In this document: positions 1 through 12,799 of the stretch, piece by piece
Position numbering within the stretch: the first letter of the stretch is position 1
Layout of the letters: every line of letters begins with the position of its first letter
Assembly: GCA_037349315.1 (NCBI GenBank)
Contig: JBAIAC010000609.1
Span: 1 to 64,000, forward strand
Direction: 5' to 3'
Length of the DNA: 64,000 nucleotides
From: Chelydra serpentina
Taxonomy: Eukaryota > Chordata > Testudines > Chelydridae
Notes under the pieces: model-generated
The model's input: only the letters and a program-made list of their open reading frames with translations
Told to the model about the DNA's origin: nothing
The model's database searches: none
Made by a program: the position numbers and the translations under genes

Positions 1-3000
1 CCGCTCCTCCCCAGACTGCGCCGCAGCGTCACAGCTCCCCGTTCCCCCCAGACTGCGCCGCAGCGTCACAGCTCCCCGCTCCCCTCAGACGGCGCCGCAG
101 CGTCACAGCTCCCCGCTCCCCCCAGACTGCACAGCAGCGTCACAGCTCCCCGCTCCCCTCAGACTGCACCGCAGCGTCACAGCTCCCCGCTACCCCCAGA
201 CTGAGCCGCAGCGTCACAGCTCCCCGCTCCCCCCAGACTGAGCCGCAGCGTCACAGCTCCCCGCTCCCCCAGACTGCGCCGCAGCGTCACAACTCCCCGC
301 TACCCACAGACTGAGCCGCAGCGTCACAGCTCCCCGCTCCCCCCAGACTGAGCCGCAGCGTCACAGCTCCCCGCTACCCCCAGACTGCGCCGCAGCGTCA
401 CAGCTCCCCGCTCCCCTCAGACTGCGCCGCAGCGTCACAGCTCCCCGCTCCCCTCAGACTGCGCCGCAGCGTCACAGCTCCCCGCTCCCCCAGACTGAGC
501 CGCAGCGTCACAGCTCCCGGCTCCCCTCAGACTGCGCCGCAGCGTCACAGCTCCCCGCTCCCCCCAGACTGCGCCGCAGCGTCACAGCTCCCCGCTCCCC
601 CCAGACTGCGCCGCAGCGTCACAGCTCCCCACTCCCCTCAGACTGCGCCGCAGCGTCACAGCTCCCCGCTCCCCTCAGACTGACCCGCAGCGTCACAGCT
701 CCCCGCTCCCCTCAGACTGCGCCGCAACGTCACAGCTCCCCGTTCCCCTCAGACTGAGCCGCAGCGTCACAGCTCCCCGCTCCCCCCAGACTGAGCCGCA
801 GCGTCACAGCTCCCCGCTCCCCCCAGACTGAGCCGCAGCGTCACAGCTCCCCGCTACCCGCAGACTGAGCCGCAGCGTCACAGCTCCCCGCTCCTCCCCA
901 GACTGAGCCGCAGCGTCACAGCTCCCCGCTCCCCCCAGACTGAGCCGCAGCGTCACAGCTCCCCGCTCCCCTCAGACTGCACCGCAGCGTCACAGCTCCC
1001 CGCTCCCCCCAGACTGAGCCGCAGCGTCACAGCTCCCCGCTCCCCTCAGACTGCGCCGCAGCGTCACAGCTCCCCGCTCCCCTCAGACTGCGCCGCAGCG
1101 TCACAGCTCCCCGCTCCCCCCCAGACTGTGACGCAGCGTCACAGCTCCCCGCTCCCCTCAGACTGAGCCGCAGCGTCACAGCTCCCCGCTCCCCCCAGAC
1201 TGAGCCGCAGCGTCACAGCTCCCCGCTCCCCCCAGACTGAGCCGCAGCGTCACAGCTCCCCGCTCCCCTCAGACTGCGCCGCAGCGTCACAGCTCCCGGC
1301 TCCCCTCAGACTGAGCCGCAGCGTCACAGCTCCCCGCTCCCCTCAGACTGAGCCGCCGCGTCACAGCTCCCCGCTCCCCCCAGACTGCGCCGCAGCGTCA
1401 CAGCTCCCCGCTACCCCCCAGACTGCGCCGCAGCGTCACAGCTCCCCGCTCCCCTCAGACTGCATTGCAGCGTCACAGCTCCCCGCTCCCCCCAGACTGA
1501 GCCGCAGCGTCACAGCTCCCCGCTCCCCTCAGACTGAGCCGCAGCGTCACAGCTCCCCGCTCCCCTCAGACTGAGCCGCAGCGTCACAGCTCCCCGCTCC
1601 CCTCAGACTGAGCCGCAGCGTCACAGCTCCCCGCTCCCCTCAGACTGCGCCGCGGCGTCACAGCTCCCCGCTCTCCCCCAGACTGCGCCGCGGCGTCACA
1701 GCTCCCCGCTCCCCCCAGAATGAGCCGCAGCGTCACAGCTCCCCGCTCCCCCCAGACTGAGCCGCAGCGTCACAGCTCCCCGCTCCCCTCAGACTGCGCC
1801 GCAGCGTCACAGCTCCCCGCTCCCCCCAGACTGCGCCGCAGCGTCACAGCTCCCCGCTCCCCCCAGACTGAGCCGCAGCGTCACAGCTCCCCGCTCCCCT
1901 CAGACTGAGCCGCAGCGTCACAGCTCCCCGCTCCCCCTCAGACTGCGCCGCAGCGTCACAGCTCCCCGCTCCCCTCAGACTGCGCCGCAGCGTCACAGCT
2001 CCCCGCTCCTCCCCAGACTGCGCCGCAGCGTCACAGCTCCCCGTTCCCCCCAGACTGCGCCGCAGCGTCACAGCTCCCCGCTCCCCTCAGACGGCGCCGC
2101 AGCGTCACAGCTCCCCGCTCCCCCCAGACTGCACAGCAGCGTCACAGCTCCCCGCTCCCCTCAGACTGCACCGCAGCGTCACAGCTCCCCGCTACCCCCA
2201 GACTGAGCCGCAGCGTCACAGCTCCCCGCTCCCCCCAGACTGAGCCGCAGCGTCACAGCTCCCCGCTCCCCCCAGACTGCGCCGCAGCGTCACAACTCCC
2301 CGCTACCCACAGACTGAGCCGCAGCGTCACAGCTCCCCGCTCCCCCCAGACTGAGCCGCAGCGTCACAGCTCCCCGCTACCCCCAGACTGCGCCGCAGCG
2401 TCACAGCTCCCCGCTCCCCTCAGACTGCGCCGCAGCGTCACAGCTCCCCGCTCCCCTCAGACTGCGCCGCAGCGTCACAGCTCCCCGCTCCCCCCAGACT
2501 GAGCCGCAGCGTCACAGCTCCCGGCTCCCCTCAGACTGCGCCGCAGCGTCACAGCTCCCCGCTCCCCCCAGACTGCGCCGCAGCGTCACAGCTCCCCGCT
2601 CCCCCCAGACTGCGCCGCAGCGTCACAGCTCCCCACTCCCCTCAGACTGCGCCGCAGCGTCACAGCTCCCCGCTCCCCTCAGACTGACCCGCAGCGTCAC
2701 AGCTCCCCGCTCCCCTCAGACTGCGCCGCAACGTCACAGCTCCCCGTTCCCCTCAGACTGAGCCGCAGCGTCACAGCTCCCCGCTCCCCTCAGACTGCGC
2801 CGCAGCGTCACAGCTCCCCGCTCCCCCCAGACTGCGCCGCAGCGTCACAGCTCCCCGCTCCCCCCAGACTGAGCCGCAGCGTCACAGCTCCCCGCTCCCC
2901 TCAGACTGAGCCGCAGCGTCACAGCTCCCCGCTCCCCCTCAGACTGCGCCGCAGCGTCACAGCTCCCCGCTCCCCTCAGACTGCGCCGCAGCGTCACAGC

Positions 3001-6000
3001 TCCCCGCTCCTCCCCAGACTGCGCCGCAGCGTCACAGCTCCCCGTTCCCCCAGACTGCGCCGCAGCGTCACAGCTCCCCGCTCCCCTCAGACGGCGCCGC
3101 AGCGTCACAGCTCCCCGCTCCCCCCAGACTGCACAGCAGCGTCACAGCTCCCCGCTCCCCTCAGACTGCACCGCAGCGTCACAGCTCCCCGCTACCCCCA
3201 GACTGAGCCGCAGCGTCACAGCTCCCCGCTCCCCCCAGACTGAGCCGCAGCGTCACAGCTCCCCGCTCCCCCCAGACTGCGCCGCAGCGTCACAACTCCC
3301 CGCTACCCACAGACTGAGCCGCAGCGTCACAGCTCCCCGCTCCCCCCAGACTGAGCCGCAGCGTCACAGCTCCCCGCTACCCCCAGACTGCGCCGCAGCG
3401 TCACAGCTCCCCGCTCCCCTCAGACTGCGCCGCAGCGTCACAGCTCCCCGCTCCCCTCAGACTGCGCCGCAGCGTCACAGCTCCCCGCTCCCCTCAGACT
3501 GCGCCGCAGCGTCACAGCTCCCGCTCCCCCCAGACTGAGCCGCAGCGTCACAGCTCCCGGCTCCCCTCAGACTGCGCCGCAGCGTCACAGCTCCCCGCTC
3601 CCCCCAGACTGCGCCGCAGCGTCACAGCTCCCCGCTCCCCCCAGACTGCGCCGCAGCGTCACAGCTCCCCGCTCCCCCAGACTGAGCCGCAGCGTCACAG
3701 CTCCCCGCTACCCGCAGACTGAGCCGCAGCGTCACAGCTCCCCGCTCCCCCCCAGACTGTGACGCAGCGTCACAGCTCCCCGCTCCCCTCAGACTGAGCC
3801 GCAGCGTCACAGCTCCCCGCTCCCCCCAGACTGAGCCGCAGCGTCACAGCTCCCCGCTCCCCCCAGACTGAGCCGCAGCGTCACAGCTCCCGGCTCCCCT
3901 CAGACTGAGCCGCAGCGTCACAGCTCCCCGCTCCCCTCAGACTGAGCCGCCGCGTCACAGCTCCCCGCTCCCCCCAGACTGCGCCGCAGCGTCACAGCTC
4001 CCCGCTACCCCCCAGACTGCGCCGCAGCGTCACAGCTCCCCGCTCCCCTCAGACTGCATTGCAGCGTCACAGCTCCCCGCTCCCCCCAGACTGAGCCGCA
4101 GCGTCACAGCTCCCCGCTCCCCTCAGACTGAGCCGCAGCGTCACAGCTCCCCGCTCCCCTCAGACTGAGCCGCAGCGTCACAGCTCCCCGCTCCCCTCAG
4201 ACTGAGCCGCAGCGTCACAGCTCCCCGCTCCCCTCAGACTGCGCCGCAGCGTCACAGCTCCCCGCTCCCCTCAGACTGAGCCGCAGCGTCACAGCTCCCC
4301 GCTCTCCCCCAGACTGCGCCGCGGCGTCACAGCTCCCCGCTCCCCCCAGAATGAGCCGCAGCGTCACAGCTCCCCGCTCCCCCCAGACTGAGCCGCAGCG
4401 TCACAGCTCCCCGCTCCCCTCAGACTGCGCCGCAGCGTCACAGCTCCCCGCTCCCCCCAGACTGAGCCGCAGCGTCACAGCTCCCCGCTCCCCTCAGACT
4501 GCGCCGCAGCGTCACAGCTCCCCGCTCCCCTCAGACTGCGCCGCAACGTCACAGCTCCCCGCTCCCCTCAGACTGAGCCGCAGCGTGTCAGCTCCCCGCT
4601 ACCCCCAGACTGCGCCGCAACGTCACAGCTCCCCGCTCCCCTCAGACTGAGCCGCAGCGTCACAGCTCCCCGCTCCCCCCAGACTGCGCCGCGGCGTCAC
4701 AGCTCCCCGCTCCCCTCAGACTGCGCCGCGGCGTCACAGCTCCCCGCTACCCCCAGACTGAGCCGCGGCGTCACAGCTCCCCGCTCCCCTCAGACTGAGC
4801 CGCGGCGTCACAGCTCCCCGCTCCTCCCAGACTGCGCCGCAGCGTCACAGCTCCCCGCTCCCCTCAGACTGAGCCGCAGCGTCACAGCTCCCCGCTCCCC
4901 TCAGACTGCGCCGCAGCGTCACAGCTCCCCGCTCCCCCAGACTGCGCCGCAGCGTCACAGCTCCCCGCTCCCCCCAGACTGAGCCGCAGCGTCACAGCTC
5001 CCCGCTCCCCTCAGACTGAGCCGCAGCGTCACAGCTCCCCGCTCCCCCTCAGACTGCGCCGCAGCGTCACAGCTCCCCGCTCCCCTCAGACTGCGCCGCA
5101 GCGTCACAGCTCCCCGCTCCTCCCCAGACTGCGCCGCAGCGTCACAGCTCCCCGCTACCCCCAGACTGCACCGCAGCGTCACAGCTCCCCGCTCCCCTCA
5201 GACTGCACCGCAGCGTCACAGCTCCCCGCTACCCCCAGACTGAGCCGCAGCGTCACAGCTCCCCGCTCCCCCCAGACTGCGCCGCAGCCTCACAGCTCCC
5301 CGCTCCCTCACACTGCGCCGCAGCGTCACAGCTCCCCGCTCCCCCCAGACTGAGCCGCAGCGTCACAGCTCCCCGCTCCCCTCAGACTGCGCCGCAGCGT
5401 CACAACTCCCCGCTACCCACAGACTGAGCCGCAGCGTCACAGCTCCCCGCTCCCCCCAGACTGAGCCGCAGCGTCACAGCTCCCCGCTACCCCCAGACTG
5501 CGCCGCAGCGTCACAGCTCCCCGCTCCCCTCAGACTGCGCCGCAGCGTCACAGCTCCCCGCTCCCCTCAGACTGCGCCGCAGCGTCACAGCTCCCCGCTC
5601 CCCCCAGACTGAGCCGCAGCGTCACAGCTCCCGGCTCCCCTCAGACTGCGCCGCAGCGTCACAGCTCCCCGCTCCCCCCAGACTGCGCCGCAGCGTCACA
5701 GCTCCCCGCTCCCCCCAGACTGCGCCGCAGCGTCACAGCTCCCCGCTCCCCTCAGACTGCGCCGCAGCGTCACAGCTCCCCGCTACCCGCAGACTGAGCC
5801 GCAGCGTCACAGCTCCCCGCTCCTCCCCAGACTGAGCCGCAGCGTCACAGCTCCCCGCTCCCCCCAGACTGAGCCGCAGCGTCACAGCTCCCCGCTCCCC
5901 TCAGACTGCACCGCAGCGTCACAGCTCCCCGCTCCCCCCAGACTGAGCCGCAGCGTCACAGCTCCCCGCTCCCCTCAGACTGCGCCGCAGCGTCACAGCT

Positions 6001-9000
6001 CCCCGCTCCCCTCAGACTGCGCCGCAGCGTCACAGCTCCCCGCTCCCCCCCAGACTGTGACGCAGCGTCACAGCTCCCCGCTCCCCTCAGACTGAGCCGC
6101 AGCGTCACAGCTCCCCGCTCCCCCCAGACTGAGCCGCAGCGTCACAGCTCCCCGCTCCCCCCAGACTGAGCCGCAGCGTCACAGCTCCCGGCTCCCCTCA
6201 GACTGAGCCGCAGCGTCACAGCTCCCCGCTACCCCCAGACTGAGCCGCAGCGTCACAGCTCCCCGCTCCCCTCAGACTGAGCCGCAGCGTCACAGCTCCC
6301 CGCTCCCCTCAGACTGAGCCGCAGCGTCACAGCTCCCCGCTCCCCTCAGACTGCGCCGCAGCGTCACAGCTCCCCGCTACCCGCAGACTGAGCCGCAGCG
6401 TCACAGCTCCCCGCTCCCCTCAGACTGAGCCGCAGCGTCACAGCTCCCCGCTCTCCCCCAGACTGCGCCGCGGCGTCACAGCTCCCCGCTCCCCCCAGAA
6501 TGAGCCGCAGCGTCACAGCTCCCCGCTCCCCCCAGACTGAGCCGCAGCGTCACAGCTCCCCGCTCCCCTCAGACTGCGCCGCAGCGTCACAGCTCCCCGC
6601 TCCCCCAGACTGAGCCGCAGCGTCACAGCTCCCCGCTCCCCTCAGACTGCGCCGCAGCGTCACAGCTCCCCGCTCCCCTCAGACTGCGCCGCAACGTCAC
6701 AGCTCCCCGCTCCCCTCAGACTGAGCCGCAGCGTGTCAGCTCCCCGCTACCCCCAGACTGCGCCGCAACGTCACAGCTCCCCGCTCCCCTCAGACTGAGC
6801 CGCAGCGTCACAGCTCCCCGCTCCCCCCAGACTGCGCCGCAGCGTCACAGCTCCCCGCTCCCCTCAGACTGAGCCGCAGCGTCACAGCTCCCCGCTCCCC
6901 CAGACTGAGCCGCAGCGTCACAGCTCCCCGCTCCCCCCAGACTGCGCCGCGGCGTCACAGCTCCCCGCTCCCCTCAGACTGCGCCGCGGCGTCACAGCTC
7001 CCCGCTACCCCCAGACTGAGCCGCGGCGTCACAGCTCCCCGCTCCCCTCAGACTGAGCCGCAGCGTCACAGCTCCCCGCTCCTCCCCAGACTGCGCCGCA
7101 GCGTCACAGCTCCCCGCTCCCCTCAGACTGAGCCGCAGCGTCACAGCTCCCCGCTCCCCTCAGACTGCGCCGCAGCGTCACAGCTCCCCGCTCCCCCCAG
7201 ACTGCGCCGCAGCGTCACAGCTCCCCGCTCCCCCAGACTGAGCCGCAGCGTCACAGCTCCCCGCTCCCCTCAGACTGAGCCGCAGCGTCACAGCTCCCCG
7301 CTCCCCCTCAGACTGCGCCGCAGCGTCACAGCTCCCCGCTCCCCTCAGACTGCGCCGCAGCGTCACAGCTCCCCGCTCCTCCCCAGACTGCGCCGCAGCG
7401 TCACATCTCCCCGCTACCCCCAGACTGCGCCGCAGCGTCACAGCTCCCCGCTACCCCCAGACTGCACAGCAGCGTCACAGCTCCCCGCTCCCCTCAGACT
7501 GCACCGCAGCGTCACAGCTCCCCGCTACCCCCAGACTGAGCCGCAGCGTCACAGCTCCCCGCTCCCCCCAGACTGCGCCGCAGCGTCACAACTCCCCGCT
7601 ACCCACAGACTGAGCCGCAGCGTCACAGCTCCCCGCTCCCCCCAGACTGAGCCGCAGCGTCACAGCTCCCCGCTACCCCCAGACTGCGCCGCAGCGTCAC
7701 AGCTCCCCGCTCCCCTCAGACTGCGCCGCAGCGTCACAGCTCCCCGCTCCCCTCAGACTGCGCCGCAGCGTCACAGCTCCCCGCTCCCCCCAGACTGAGC
7801 CGCAGCGTCACAGCTCCCGGCTCCCCTCAGACTGCGCCGCAGCGTCACAGCTCCCCGCTCCCCCCAGACTGCGCCGCAGCGTCACAGCTCCCCGCTCCCC
7901 CCAGACTGCGCCGCAGCGTCACAGCTCCCCGCTCCCCTCAGACTGCGCCGCAGCGTCACAGCTCCCCGCTCCCCTCAGACTGCGCCGCAGCGTCACAGCT
8001 CCCCGCTCCCCCCAGACTGAGCCGCAGCGTCACAGCTCCCCGCTCCTCCCCAGACTGCGCCGCAACGTCACAGCTCCCCGCTCCCCCCCAGACTGCGCCG
8101 CAGCGTCACAGCTCCCCGCTCCCCTCAGACTGCGCCGCAGCGTCACAGCTCCCCGCTCCCCCCCAGACTGCGCCGCAACGTCACAGCTCCCCGCTCCCCC
8201 CCAGACTGCGCCGCAGCGTCACAGCTCCCCGCTCCCCTCAGACTGCGCCGCAGCGTCACAGCTCCCCGCTCCCCCCCAGACTGCGCCGCAACGTCACAGC
8301 TCCCCACTCCCCTCAGACTGAGCCGCAGCGTCACAGCTCCCCGCTCTCCCCCAGACTGAGCCGCAGCGTCACAGCTCCCCGCTCCCCCCAGACTGCGCCG
8401 CAGCGTCACAGCTCCCCGCTACCCCCAGACTGTGCCGCAGCGTCACAGCTCCCCGCTCCCCCCAGACTGAGCCGCAGCGTCACAGCTCCCCGCTCCCCTC
8501 AGACTGAGCCGCAGCGTCACAGCTCCCCGCTCCTCCCCAGACTGCGCCGCAGCGTCACAGCTCCCCGCTCCCCTCAGACTGAGCCGCAGCGTCACAGCTC
8601 CCCGCTCCCCTCAGACTGAGCCGCAGCGTCACAGCTCCCCGCTCCCCCCAGACTGCGCCGCAGCGTCACAGCTCCCCGCTCCCCCCAGACTGCGCCGCAG
8701 CGTCACAGCTCCCCGCTCCCCCAGACTGCGCCGCAGCGTCACAGCTCCCCGCTCCCCCCAGACTGAGCCGCAGCGTCACAGCTCCCCGCTCCCCTCAGAC
8801 TGCGCCGCAGCGTCACAGCTCCCCGCTCCCCTCAGACTGCGCCGCAGCGTCACAGCTCCCCGCTCCCCCCAGACTGAGCCGCAGCATCACGGCTCCCCGC
8901 TCCCCCCAGACTGAGCCGCAGCATCATGGCTCCCCGCTCCCCCCAGACTGAGCCGCAGCGTCACGGCTCCCCGCTCCCCTCAGACTGCACCGCAGCGTCA

Positions 9001-11236
9001 CGGCTCCCCGCTCCCCCCAGACTGCGCCGCAGCGTCACGGCTCCCCGCTCCCCTCAGACTGAGCCGCAGCGTCACAGCTCCCCGCTCCCCTCAGACTGCG
9101 CCGCAGCGTCACAGCTCCCCGCTCCCCCCAGACTGCGCCGCAGCGTCACAGCTCCCCGTTCCCCCCAGACTGCACCGCAGCGTCACAGCTCCCCGCTCCC
9201 CTCAGACTGAGCCGCAGCGTCACAGCTCCCCGCTCCCCCCAGACTGCGCCGCAGCGTCACAGCTCCCCGTTCCCCCCAGACTGCGCCGCAGCGTCACAGC
9301 TCCCCGCTACCCCCAGACTGAGCCGCAGCGTCACAGCTCCCCGCTCCCCCCGCTCCCCTCAGACTGAGCCGCAGCGTCACAGCTCCCCGCTCCCCTCAGA
9401 CTGCGCCGCAGCGTCACAGCTCCCCGCTCCCCTCAGACTGAGCCGCAGCGTCACAGCTCCCCGCTCCCCCCAGACTGCGCCGCAGCGTCACAGCTCCCCA
9501 CTCCCCCCAGACTGAGCCGCAGCGTCACAGCTCCCCGCTCCCCTCAGACTGAGCCGCAGCGTCACGGCTCCCCGCTCCCCCCAGACTGCGCCGCAGCGTC
9601 ACAGCTCCCCGCTCCCCCCAGACTGCGCCGCAGCGTCACAGCTCCCCGCTCCCCTCAGACTGAGCCGCACCGTCACAGCTCCCCGCTCCCCCCAGACTGC
9701 GCCGCAGCGTCACAGCTCCCCGCTCCCCCTCAGACTGAGCCGCAGCGTCACAGCTCCCCGCTCCCCTCAGACTGCGCCGCAGCGTCACAGCTCCCCGCTC
9801 CCCCCAGACTGAGCCGCAGAGTCACAGCTCCCCGCTACCCCCAGACTGAGCCGCAGCGTCACAGCTCCCCGCTCCCCCCAGACTGTGCCGCAGCGTCACA
9901 GCTCCCGGCTCCCCTCAGACTGCGCCGCCGCGTCACAGCTCCCCGCTCCCCCCAGACTGAGCCGCAGCGTCACAGCTCCCCGCTCCCCTCAGACTGCGCC
10001 GCAGCGTCACAGCTCCCCGCTCCCCCCAGACTGAGCCGCAGCGTCACAGCTCCCCGCTCCCCTCAGACTGCGCCGCAGCGTCACAGCTCCCCGCTCCCCT
10101 CAGACTGCGCCGCAGCGTCACAGCTCCCCGCTCCCCTCAGACTGCGCCGCAGCGTCACAGCTCCCCGCTCCCCTCAGACTGAGCCGCAGCGTGTCAGCTC
10201 CCCGCTACCCCCAGACTGAGCCGCAGCGTCACAGCTCCCCGCTCTCCCCCAGACTGAGCCGCAGCGTCACAGCTCCCCGCTCCCCCCAGACTGCGCCGCA
10301 GCGTCACAGCTCCCCGTTCCCCCCAGACTGCACCGCAGCGTCACAGCTCCCCGCTCCCCTCAGACTGAGCCGCAGCGTCACAGCTCCCCGCTCCCCTCAG
10401 ACTGAGCCGCAGCGTCACAGCTCCCCGCTCCCCCCCGCTCCCCTCAGACTGAGCCGCAGCGTCACAGCTCCCCGCTCCCCTCAGACTGAGCCGCAGCGTC
10501 ACAGCTCCCCGCTCCCCCCCGCTCCCCTCAGACTGAGCCGCAGCGTCACAGCTCCCCGCTCCCCCCAGACTGAGCCGCAGCGTCACAGCTCCCCGCTACC
10601 CCCAGACTGCGCCGCAGCGTCACAGCTCCCCACTCCCCTCAGACTGAGCCGCAGCGTCACAGCTCCCCGCTCCCCTCAGACTGCGCCGCAGCGTCACAGC
10701 TCCCCGCTCCCCTCAGACTGCGCCGCAGCGTCACGGCTCCCCGCTCCCCCCAGACTGCGCCACAGCGTCACAGCTCCCCGCTCCCCCCAGACTGAGCCGC
10801 AGCATCACAGCTCCCCACTCCCCCCAGACTGAGCCGCAGCGTCACAGCTCCCCGCTCCCCTCAGACTGAGCCGCAGCGTCACAGCTCCCCGCTCCCCCCC
10901 GCTCCCCTCAGACTGAGCCGCAGCGTCACAGCTCCCCGCTCCCCTCAGACTGAGCCGCAGCGTCACAGCTCCCCGCTACCCCCAGACTGAGCCGCAGCGT
11001 CACAGCTCCCCGCTCCCCTCAGACTGCACCGCAGCATTACAGCTCCCCGCTCCCCTCAGACTGCGCCGCAGCGTCACAGCTCCCCGCTCCCCTCAGACTG
11101 CGCCACAGCGTCACAGCTCCCCGCTCCCCCCAGACTGAGCCGCAGCGTCACAGCTCCCCGCTCCCCTCAGACTGCGCCGCAGCGTCACAGCTCCCCGCTC
11201 CCCTCAGACTGCGCCACAGCGTCACAGCTCCCCCAG
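1..11236. repeat. Giant 37-bp minisatellite with higher-order structure
   Basis: A 37-bp GC-rich unit (core CAGCGTCACAGCTCCCCGCT followed by CCCCTCAGACTGCGCCG or a variant) is repeated head to tail about 300 times, starting before the window and ending at about 11236. Units differ mainly at GCGCCG/GAGCCG/GCACCG and CCCCTCAG/CCCCCCAG. Rare variants recur at fixed distances: CAGACGGCGCC at about 86, 2088 and 3088, and CAGAATGAGCC at about 1716, 4347 and 6496. Blocks of 1-2.6 kb have therefore been duplicated as a whole. The short open frames inside it, on either strand, are periodic translations of the unit and not genes. Confidence 0.97.
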
Positions 11237-11924
11237 CTCTGTTCTGTAGTTTAGGCCCGCTAGGGAGGTGCTAATTCCCAGCCTGTCTCTAATCTCCCAT
11301 CTCTGGGCAAACTCACCACTCAGAGCGGCTGAGTGCCCAGCATTCCAGGGCCACCCCTGCAAGGCGTACACCTGCTCTCCAGCATACTCACACCCAGTGG
11401 CCCTGGAGCCACGCCCCCCCCCCCCCATTGGACACGTGCTCTCGGCTGTCGAAGGAGTCTCGGTGTCCGAGCACCATCCAGCCACGCTAGCCCCCTCCTA
11501 GCACTGCTTCATCCTCTCTTGCCCGCTCCCCAGGGGAGCTGCACAGCGTGCGAGCCAGGCTGGGGCTTTTCTGACTAACCCCTAGGTGCCCTGTGCAGGG
11601 GTCTAGCACGGCACGGAGCAGCGGTGCCCGTTCTGACCTCCTGCATCACATGGGCCAGGGTACCTCCACCAGCAGCATCTGCGCAATCCCATCGCTGCTC
11701 CCCGAGCTAGAGATATCAGGGCAGCCTCCCAGGGACCCTGAACCTGCCATGTGCCCCGGGCAGCTGTTCCTAAGGGGGAGAGATCTTCACCTTGTTTCTA
11801 GATTCAGCTGCCAGCCCTCAGATCTCACGTTGTCTGCCAGAAACCTCCTCCCGGGCGGGTGCCCCCGGACCACAATCGAGTCACCACTGAGCCGTGTCCT
11901 GTACAAACCAATTAGTGAGCCACT
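11237..11924. other. Unique non-coding stretch
   Basis: Non-repetitive DNA between the minisatellite and an LTR. It has a poly-C run near 11416 and short open frames only. No splice-flanked coding exon, RNA gene or recognisable family was seen. Confidence 0.5.
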
Positions 11925-12700
11925 TGTGACATTATTGACATAACCTGTAGCCGTACAGATCATTGTTGCAACCACGGTTATATATTTGCAGCAGATATTG
12001 TACAAAGGTTGTCGTGTGAGGTGTCTATGGAGAGGTTATGATTTGCTGGTTAGGATGATGTTGTCTGTAGGGGTGTATCATTTTTGTAGTTGACATTATG
12101 AATATTGGCTATGGACTTGTATCTCAATGTGTTTTGATTCTAAGTAGCCTCAGCGAAGCATTTGGTCAGCTTCTTGAGATGGGACTATTCTCAGTAAGTG
12201 TCCAATTAAGAAACACTTAACGGACAATGGATTTTGGGAGACACTAGTTCACATCTGAGCTTTCCTGGCAACCTTCACACTAACATGTAAATAATGACAT
12301 CGGCCTGTAAAGAACTGAGTCATGCATGAACGTGTGACTTGCCCATGTGACTCCAAACTCCATCTTGCTCCTGTGATCTTCCACAGTAAGAACAAAGGTG
12401 TCCTTCCACAGGGAAGAGAATATAAAAGACCCTGGAAACCCCTCCATTTTGTCTTCAGTACTGCCCCTTACCTCTGGAGGAACCTTCCTGAAGCTCTGAA
12501 CAAAGGACTTAATGACCCATCCCAGCTGGGGATGTTCTCCAGAGACTTGATTTGAACCTGCAGTTTATTCCATCCCTGAACCAAGAACTTTGCCATTGCT
12601 GTATGTAATTGATTCCATTTAACCAATTCTAGCTCTCATCTATGTTTCTTTCTTTTTATGAATAAACTTTTAGATTTCAGATTCTAAAGGATTGGCAACA
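11925..12700 (+). mobile_element. Solo LTR of a turtle endogenous retroelement
   Basis: This AT-richer island begins TGTGACATTATTGACATAA at 11925. It has a TATA box (TATAAAAG) at 12421 and a poly(A) signal AATAAA at 12661, the order expected for U3-R-U5. The bases after about 12690 (TTGGCAACAGCGTGATTTG) look like a primer-binding site and the start of internal sequence, which fades by about 12800. No gag or pol frame follows, so this is a solo or truncated LTR. Its composition contrasts sharply with the GC-rich surroundings. The class (ERV or Gypsy) is not settled. Confidence 0.7.
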
Positions 12701-12799
12701 GCGTGATTTGGTGGTAAGATCTGATTTGTATATTGATCTGAGTCTGGGGCTTGGTCCTTTGGGATCGGGAGAACCTTTTTTCTTTTACTGGGGTATTGG

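Noticed and set aside
1..11236. CRISPR-like array
   Set aside because: Direct tandem units without unique spacers in a vertebrate genome; it is a minisatellite.
12322..12555. 77-codon frame as a small gene
   Set aside because: It lies inside the LTR, across its TATA box and leader.
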